A stretch of DNA of 64,000 bases from contig NZ_FMUR01000005.1 in assembly GCF_900101605.1 (NCBI RefSeq), forward strand, positions 62,001 through 126,000, given 5' to 3'. The notes beneath the pieces are model-generated. The model had not been told where the DNA came from and searched no databases. It saw only the letters and a program-made list of their open reading frames with translations. Position numbers and translations under genes: made by a program. Shown here one piece after another: positions 59,635-64,000 of the stretch. The stretch is from Butyrivibrio hungatei (GTDB lineage: Bacteria > Bacillota > Clostridia > Lachnospirales > Lachnospiraceae). Numbering within the stretch: position 1 is the first letter of the stretch; each line of letters opens with the position of its first letter.

Positions 59635-59664
59635 AAAGAGTCACATATTGTGGCTCTTTTTTTC
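59635..59664 (+). terminator. Terminator
   Basis: AAAGAGTCACA pairs with TGTGGCTCTTT around three bases and runs into TTTT. Confidence 0.88.
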
Positions 59665-59698
59665 TGCGCTTTTTTACTTAAAAACAGATTTACTGAGA

Positions 59699-59727
59699 TT
59701 GAAATTAGTTTGACTTTGTGATAAAAT
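59699..59727 (+). promoter_or_regulatory. Promoter of the zinc-ribbon/PurA-like operon
   Basis: TTGAAA, 17 bases, TAAAAT, with an extended TG element just before the -10. The leader would be about 120 bases. Confidence 0.65.
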
Positions 59728-59852
59728 GTTAATGTTTTATTACAAAAATGTTTCTTGGATAATAAAAAAATCTAAGAAATATCAAATGAGGGGATAACGC
59801 TGATGCATAAGACTGATTGATTAGTACTATGTGAAAGGGGAAGAGTAGTGAA

Positions 59853-60719
59853 ATGATAACTTACAAGTGCAGAAATTGTGGTGCACAGCTTAAGCTTTCC
59901 GACGCGGGGGGATTTACATGTCCATACTGCGGAAGCAGGTCTTTTATGTCGGATTCGGAGCTTAAGGGTAATAACGAATTTCGTAAGAAAATGGTTACTT
60001 ATTACAGTGCAAGAGCAATGGAAAAGGAGAATGATTATTCGGGCGATACGCTCTGGGAAGAGACGGGCAGAGTTGAATATATAATGGAAAATGGCAGTGA
60101 GCTTACGATTGCTTATATGGATAAGTATGAGTATCCGCGTATGACTTGCTATTTAGCTATGAAAAATGTTGTTTATATATTTGATAATAACGAAGAGGCA
60201 GATCTGTTTCTGTGGGGACTCGACAGTCTTGTTTTTCCTGAAGCGGATATGAAACTTGACAGGTGCTTTCCTGTACTGAGACAGCGAGTGTCACTTGAAG
60301 GCGGAAAAGAAGTTTTGGTATTTGTGCGTAAGCCCTACTTTTATCCGGCTGAAGTTTTTGCGCCGTTTGAACCGGAGCATTTGGCGTGGGTTATCTCTCG
60401 AATGGAAAATATGTGTTGCGCGCTTGAATATTCGGGAGTTTCTCATGGTGATATCAGCACGTTTAGCGTATTTGTAAATCCGCTGACGCATGAAGGAATG
60501 CTTTTTGGCGACTGGAGGAAAGTGGGAGTGAAGAGATCGAATTTGGATCTTAAGCTTGTAAGAGAGACTGCAAAAAAAATCATGGGCGGAAACGGACAGC
60601 CTGTGCAGCTGACAGAGTTTTTGCGATCCATGCCAAGAAGAGATGCATACGAAGATTTTGAATATTGGGACACCGTCATCGAGAGGGGATTTGGCGGTCA
60701 TAGATTTAAAAAGTTGTAA
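59853..60719 (+). CDS. Zinc-ribbon protein with kinase-like C-terminal region
   Basis: The 288-residue protein begins with a Cys4 zinc ribbon (CRNCGAQL..CPYCGS, residues 6-29). The rest recalls the C-lobe of a protein kinase: EHLAWVISRMENMCCALEYSGVSHGDIS with a catalytic-loop-like HGD near residue 199, then a DFG-like MLFGDWRKV near residue 218, and a later helix. The Asn expected five residues after the catalytic Asp is Ser, and no N-lobe lysine motif is clear, so it may be a pseudokinase. It sits 48 bases before the PurA-like gene in an apparent two-gene operon. Function unknown. Confidence 0.65.
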   Translation: MITYKCRNCGAQLKLSDAGGFTCPYCGSRSFMSDSELKGNNEFRKKMVTYYSARAMEKENDYSGDTLWEETGRVEYIMENGSELTIAYMDKYEYPRMTCYLAMKNVVYIFDNNEEADLFLWGLDSLVFPEADMKLDRCFPVLRQRVSLEGGKEVLVFVRKPYFYPAEVFAPFEPEHLAWVISRMENMCCALEYSGVSHGDISTFSVFVNPLTHEGMLFGDWRKVGVKRSNLDLKLVRETAKKIMGGNGQPVQLTEFLRSMPRRDAYEDFEYWDTVIERGFGGHRFKKL

Positions 60720-60741
60720 AAAGATATAGGGGAGAGAAGAA

Positions 60742-60771
60742 ATGGGTTATGGAAGTGATTTGAAGTTATGA
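60742..60771 (+). CDS. Nine-codon leader frame overlapping the PurA-like start
   Basis: The best ribosome binding site (AGGGGAGAG) precedes an ATG that opens a nine-codon frame, MGYGSDLKL. Its stop TGA overlaps the ATG of the PurA-like gene as ATGA. The larger gene has no other good site, so it is probably translated by reinitiation. Whether the peptide has a role is unknown. Confidence 0.45.
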   Translation: MGYGSDLKL

Positions 60772-61991
60772 GAACGGTTGCCGTTATTGGAAAAAATTTT
60801 GGCGATGAGGGAAAAGGTCTTGTCTGTGCGAGCCTTTCAAAAAAGGCAAAAAACACTCTTATTGTTAAACATAACGGCGGGGGGCAGGCCGGACATACTG
60901 TGGAGAGTATAGATGGTAAGCGGTTTATACATCATCAGATAGGATCGGGAGCAGAGTTTGGAGCGGCAACATTGCTTGCGGACACATTTATGGTCGATCT
61001 GTATCAGCTTACGGAAGAAGTGAACAGCTTTGAACATATATATGGCATCATACCGGAAATTTATGCCGAGAAAACTACGCATATTACGGTTATTGATGAT
61101 GTGCTTAGAAATATGTTCATTGAGTCAGCGCGCGGAGCAATGCGCCACGGAAGTTGCGGCATGGGGATTAATGAATGTAAGATGAGGCAGGCGGAAGGTT
61201 TTTCTCTGACTCTTGAGGAAGTAAGAGACCTTAATCCGGGAGAACTTTTTCGAAGACTCAAAAAATTCCGCATTGAATATGGACAAAGGGATATAGAAGC
61301 GCTCAAAGCCAAGTTCAAGAAGAATAATCCGGGTGAACATGCCGATTATTACGATATGCTCACGGATGACGGAGTTCTTTTTACCTATGTGAAATATCTG
61401 AAAGAGGGTATGAGGTCCATCAAACTTGTTGATGCAAGTAAGGAATGGCTTTCGGGATATGAGCAGATAATATTTGAAACGGGGCAGGGACTTCTTCTTG
61501 ATGAGGATTATACGATTTATGCACCTCACCTTACGCCGTCCAAGACAGGGCTTCACAATATTGCGCAGTTTCTTGAAAAGAGAGAGATGCTTCTCAATGA
61601 ATTTATCTATGTCACAAGGCCTTATGTGACAAGGCATGGAAACGGACCTTTGCCGCATGAGATAAAAAGGGAAGAACTCCCAGGAGTCGGCAAAGACAGC
61701 ACTAACATGGATAACGAGTGGCAGGGCAGTATCCGCTATGCAAAACATGAGAGCTTGCAGAGCTTTGACAGGCCTGTAAGAGATGATGTAAAGAGCGTCT
61801 TGCATATGAAATGTATGCGTGGTGCAATGGTGTCGATTCTTTTGACACATTTGGACGAAACGAATGATATTGTTTATTTCCACGATGGCGATATTCATTC
61901 GGATGATCTTGTGAAAAAGCTGCTGGAAGATTATGGATATACGAGGGTATACACGTCACACAGCAGATTTGATGCAGATATTGCAAAATGA
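60768..61991 (+). CDS. Divergent adenylosuccinate-synthetase-like protein
   Basis: The 407-residue protein belongs to the PurA fold (IMP + GTP + aspartate to adenylosuccinate) but is far from housekeeping PurA. It keeps GKNFGDEGKGL with the catalytic-base position Asp13, and NGGGQAGHT with His43. The Lys after GDEGKG is Leu, and the NAGH Asn is Gln. The IMP-binding STGRGIGP region reads MRHGSCGMGIN, and the GTTTGRPRR region is replaced by KDSTNMDNEWQGSIRY. A guanine-specificity-like LTHLDE is present. It is probably a paralogue with a different acceptor or role, paired with the zinc-ribbon/kinase-like gene. Start coupling is via the ATGA overlap. Confidence 0.75.
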   Translation: MRTVAVIGKNFGDEGKGLVCASLSKKAKNTLIVKHNGGGQAGHTVESIDGKRFIHHQIGSGAEFGAATLLADTFMVDLYQLTEEVNSFEHIYGIIPEIYAEKTTHITVIDDVLRNMFIESARGAMRHGSCGMGINECKMRQAEGFSLTLEEVRDLNPGELFRRLKKFRIEYGQRDIEALKAKFKKNNPGEHADYYDMLTDDGVLFTYVKYLKEGMRSIKLVDASKEWLSGYEQIIFETGQGLLLDEDYTIYAPHLTPSKTGLHNIAQFLEKREMLLNEFIYVTRPYVTRHGNGPLPHEIKREELPGVGKDSTNMDNEWQGSIRYAKHESLQSFDRPVRDDVKSVLHMKCMRGAMVSILLTHLDETNDIVYFHDGDIHSDDLVKKLLEDYGYTRVYTSHSRFDADIAK

Positions 61992-62004
61992 TATAAAAAA
62001 AAAT

Positions 62005-62050
62005 AAATAACCGCGCGGTGCTTGAAATAATAAGCACTACGCGGTTATTT
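62005..62050. terminator. Hairpin after the PurA-like gene
   Basis: AAATAACCGCG..GTGCTT pairs with AAGCAC..CGCGGTTATTT. A T-rich tail exists mainly on the minus strand, so as a plus-strand terminator it is only moderate. Confidence 0.6.
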
Positions 62051-62088
62051 GCGTAGTGCAATAAAAATTTGTAAATAAAAATATTAGA

Positions 62089-62117
62089 TTGATAACCAAA
62101 AACTTTTGCAGTACAAT
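62089..62117 (+). promoter_or_regulatory. Promoter of the glycosyltransferase pair
   Basis: TTGATA, 17 bases, TACAAT, about 85 bases ahead of the first gene. Confidence 0.7.
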
Positions 62118-62203
62118 GGATAACGATTGTTTTTGAAATCATCTTGTTTTGAATATGTTTTAACGTTTTATGCAGTATAATTTTAAGACTTTTAGGACTT
62201 GCT

Positions 62204-63235
62204 ATGTTGAATGACTTGGTAAAAGGGAAACGAGTTTTATTTATTACTACAAGAAACATTGATTATATTCGTAATTCCCAAGAAAAGAAATTATTAGAAA
62301 AAAATGCAGAATCTGTGGAGTTTATCTATTCCACAAAGCACAGTTATCCATTGCGTCTGTTGGATATCTACGGCAATATTGTTTATGAAAAAGTAAAAGG
62401 TCTTTTTCATAAAGGCAAGATTTATGATTGCAATATTGTATTTATCGGGTTTGCACCCCAATTAGTTCTACCTGTATTCAAAAGTTTTTTCCACGAAAAA
62501 AAAATTATTATTGATTTTTTTATTTCTGTCTATGACACCATGATATGTGACAGGCAGAAATTCAGAGATGGCGGAGTGATCGCAAAAATCTGTAAATTTT
62601 TTGACGAGATCACTTTGAGATTTTCCGATTATGTGATCACAGATACCAAGGCGCAAGCCGATTTTTTTATTAAAGAGCTTGGAGCGGTTTCGGAAAAGAT
62701 TGAGACAATCTATCTTGAGGCGGATGAAAAGATTTATTACCCGCGAACGCAGGTAAAGTCTGATGAGCTGAAAGATAAGTTCGTGGTCTTGTATTTTGGC
62801 AGTATCTTACCTCTTCAGGGGGTAGATGTTGTATTGGAGACCATAAGAAAGCTTAAGGGTAGAGATGATATTTTCTTTGATATCATAGGCCCTATTCCCC
62901 AATCTTTGCAAAAGCCGATTCAATCCAATGTGCGTTATACGGATTGGCTTTCGCAGGAGGAACTTGCGGAAAGGATTGCAAGCGCGGATCTTTGCCTGGC
63001 AGGACATTTTAACGGCAGCATAGCTAAAGCTGACAGAACAATTCCGGGAAAAGCCTATATTTATGAGGCAATGAAAAAGAAAATGATCCTTGGGAACAGC
63101 AGTGCAAACAGAGAATTATTCAGGGAAGATGCAATGCATGGTTTTGTCACTATGGGAGATTCTAATGAAATGTGCAGGTTATTGCCGGAATATATAAATA
63201 AAAACGAAAGAGAGCAGAGTAAAATTGCTTATTAG
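62204..63235 (+). CDS. GT4-type glycosyltransferase
   Basis: The 343-residue protein has a GT-B fold. The N-terminal Rossmann-like domain begins KRVLFITTRNIDYIRN. The C-terminal domain has VVLYFGSILPLQGVDVVLETI, FFDIIGPIP, TDWLSQEELAERIASADLCLAGHF and a later KAYIYEAMKKKMI with the usual downstream Asn-Glu region. The EX7E motif is incomplete. It likely adds a sugar to a surface glycan. The ATG follows AGGA. Its stop overlaps the start of the next glycosyltransferase. Confidence 0.85.
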   Translation: MLNDLVKGKRVLFITTRNIDYIRNSQEKKLLEKNAESVEFIYSTKHSYPLRLLDIYGNIVYEKVKGLFHKGKIYDCNIVFIGFAPQLVLPVFKSFFHEKKIIIDFFISVYDTMICDRQKFRDGGVIAKICKFFDEITLRFSDYVITDTKAQADFFIKELGAVSEKIETIYLEADEKIYYPRTQVKSDELKDKFVVLYFGSILPLQGVDVVLETIRKLKGRDDIFFDIIGPIPQSLQKPIQSNVRYTDWLSQEELAERIASADLCLAGHFNGSIAKADRTIPGKAYIYEAMKKKMILGNSSANRELFREDAMHGFVTMGDSNEMCRLLPEYINKNEREQSKIAY

Positions 63236-64000
63236 CGTGATCGTACCTGTTTATAACATTGAAAAATATATTGGAAAAGCAATTGAAACAATTATAGGTC
63301 AGACTTACAGGGAGTTGGAGATAATACTTGTAGACGACGGATCGACGGATAGAAGCGGTGAAATATGCGAGTTTTATGCCGGTAAAGACGATAGGATCGT
63401 AGTTGTTCATCAAGAAAACGGAGGTCTCTCAAAGGCCAGAAATACCGGGACAAAAATTGCAAAAGGAGATGCGATTGCCTTTATTGACGGTGATGATTAT
63501 ATACATCCTTGCTATTTTGAGATACTTGCAAAAAATCTTACGGAGCACGATGCCGATATCTCTGTATGCGGAATGCAAGTCGTTTCCGAGGATGAATATT
63601 CGAAGCTGATGTCGGTAAAAAATGTTGAAGATTCAGCTATAGATATTTCTTCCAAAGAAGCGATAGAAGGTATGTTATATCAGAAGCTTTTTTCACTTTC
63701 TTCATGTGCTAAATTATACAAGCGAAAGATTGCTAAAAGTCACTGCTTTCCGGAACGGGAACTTTTTGAAGACTATTATACCGTCTATAGATTTTTTACC
63801 GAAGCAACTGCGGTTACATACACAGATGCCCGTTTATATTACTATCTGAAAAGAGCAGGAAGCATTACCAAGAAAAAATATTCGCATCAGATGATGGATT
63901 ATATAAAGCACGGAGAGCAGGTGACCGATCATGTTGAACGAAACGGGCGTCTTCTTTTTGATGCTGCGATTTCCAGACTTGTATGGGCCTGCTTTTATAT
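63225..64000 (+). CDS. Family 2 glycosyltransferase, 3' end outside the window
   Basis: The open frame runs off the right edge after 258 codons. The GT-A domain is unmistakable: SVIVPVYNIEKYIGKAIETI, LEIILVDDGSTDRS, ENGGLSKARNTG and the DxD-type IAFIDGDDYIHP, then FEDYYTVYRFF and YYYLKRAGSIT. I place the start at TTG 63225, overlapping the preceding stop by 11 bases; GTG 63237 is an alternative. With the preceding gene it begins a polysaccharide or glycan gene cluster that extends beyond the window. Confidence 0.88.
   Translation, partial: MLISVIVPVYNIEKYIGKAIETIIGQTYRELEIILVDDGSTDRSGEICEFYAGKDDRIVVVHQENGGLSKARNTGTKIAKGDAIAFIDGDDYIHPCYFEILAKNLTEHDADISVCGMQVVSEDEYSKLMSVKNVEDSAIDISSKEAIEGMLYQKLFSLSSCAKLYKRKIAKSHCFPERELFEDYYTVYRFFTEATAVTYTDARLYYYLKRAGSITKKKYSHQMMDYIKHGEQVTDHVERNGRLLFDAAISRLVWACFY

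Noticed and set aside
60768..61991. Calling the PurA-like gene purZ (diaminopurine synthesis)
   Set aside because: The catalytic-base Asp position is kept and no phage genes or partner enzymes for modified DNA lie nearby; distant PurA similarity alone does not support it.
1..64000. tRNA or rRNA genes
   Set aside because: I looked for TTCGAATCC/TTCAAATCC-type T-loops with matching acceptor stems and found none. A tRNAscan-SE run would be decisive.

Overview
This window looks like chromosomal DNA from an anaerobic, low-to-mid GC Firmicute of the Lachnospiraceae type (Butyrivibrio, Pseudobutyrivibrio or a relative). The evidence is the AT-rich intergenic DNA, strong AGGAGG-type ribosome binding sites, a T-box leader on pheST, a 6S-like RNA, a pyrophosphate-type phosphofructokinase, a GerM-like protein, and YesM/YesN-type two-component genes beside a sugar ABC transporter. 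This is inference: there is no rRNA gene and I recognise no tRNA gene. I see no prophage, insertion sequence or CRISPR array.

Layout. 1-8.8 kb: a cut-off GerMN protein, comEC, two small membrane proteins on the minus strand, holA, a DUF1653 protein, a glycosyltransferase, a PAP2 membrane protein and a diacylglycerol-kinase-like protein. 8.9-14.9 kb: glyA, then a promoter-driven structured RNA of about 380 nt that I cannot assign, a GH3-like membrane protein, a very large intergenic hairpin, a charged protein of unknown function and two small envelope proteins. 15.1-23.7 kb: a tight operon of a membrane protein, VTC domain, DUF4956, CotH, MBOAT acyltransferase, DHHW/AlgX-like protein and a cellulose-synthase-like enzyme ending in PilZ. 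It probably makes, O-acetylates and secretes a polysaccharide under c-di-GMP control. 23.8-30.2 kb: an AP2/HNH-like protein, then thrC, citrate synthase, deoC and an Xaa-Pro peptidase. 30.2-34.2 kb: a second giant hairpin, 6S RNA, an AI-2E-family exporter, a small membrane protein, PPi-PFK and HU. 34.3-38.7 kb: a GGDEF/EAL protein, two more giant hairpins, DegV, and mntP behind an attenuator-type leader. 38.7-46.7 kb: a GIY-YIG nuclease, T-box, pheS, a folded spacer, pheT, M18 aminopeptidase, queA, a phosphatase and a PilZ protein. 46.8-57.4 kb: another giant hairpin, a sensor kinase / sugar-binding lipoprotein / AraC response regulator triad, an AraR-like repressor and a YtfQ-YtfR-YtfT-YjfF-type ABC transporter. 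57.6-64 kb: a UDP-glucose dehydrogenase, a phosphoesterase, an operon pairing a zinc-ribbon/kinase-like protein with a divergent adenylosuccinate-synthetase-like protein, and two glycosyltransferases, the last running off the end.

How it fits together. c-di-GMP is a recurring theme: a PilZ-bearing synthase, an EAL phosphodiesterase with a degenerate GGDEF site, and a stand-alone PilZ protein. Extracellular sugars form a second theme: polysaccharide synthesis, glycosyltransferases, UDP-glucuronate supply, and sensing and uptake of a sugar that is probably furanose-like.

The most unusual content is non-coding. There are at least five intergenic inverted repeats with arms of roughly 70-130 bp, mostly unrelated in arm sequence, two of which share an apical motif. 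A sixth, branched fold separates pheS from pheT. A separate family of 31-nt hairpins occurs twice as pairs with the same 13-nt spacer, and its stems change by compensatory substitutions. Two promoter-driven leader or RNA structures could not be assigned to a class by eye. The zinc-ribbon/kinase plus PurA-like operon is the best candidate for an undescribed protein system.
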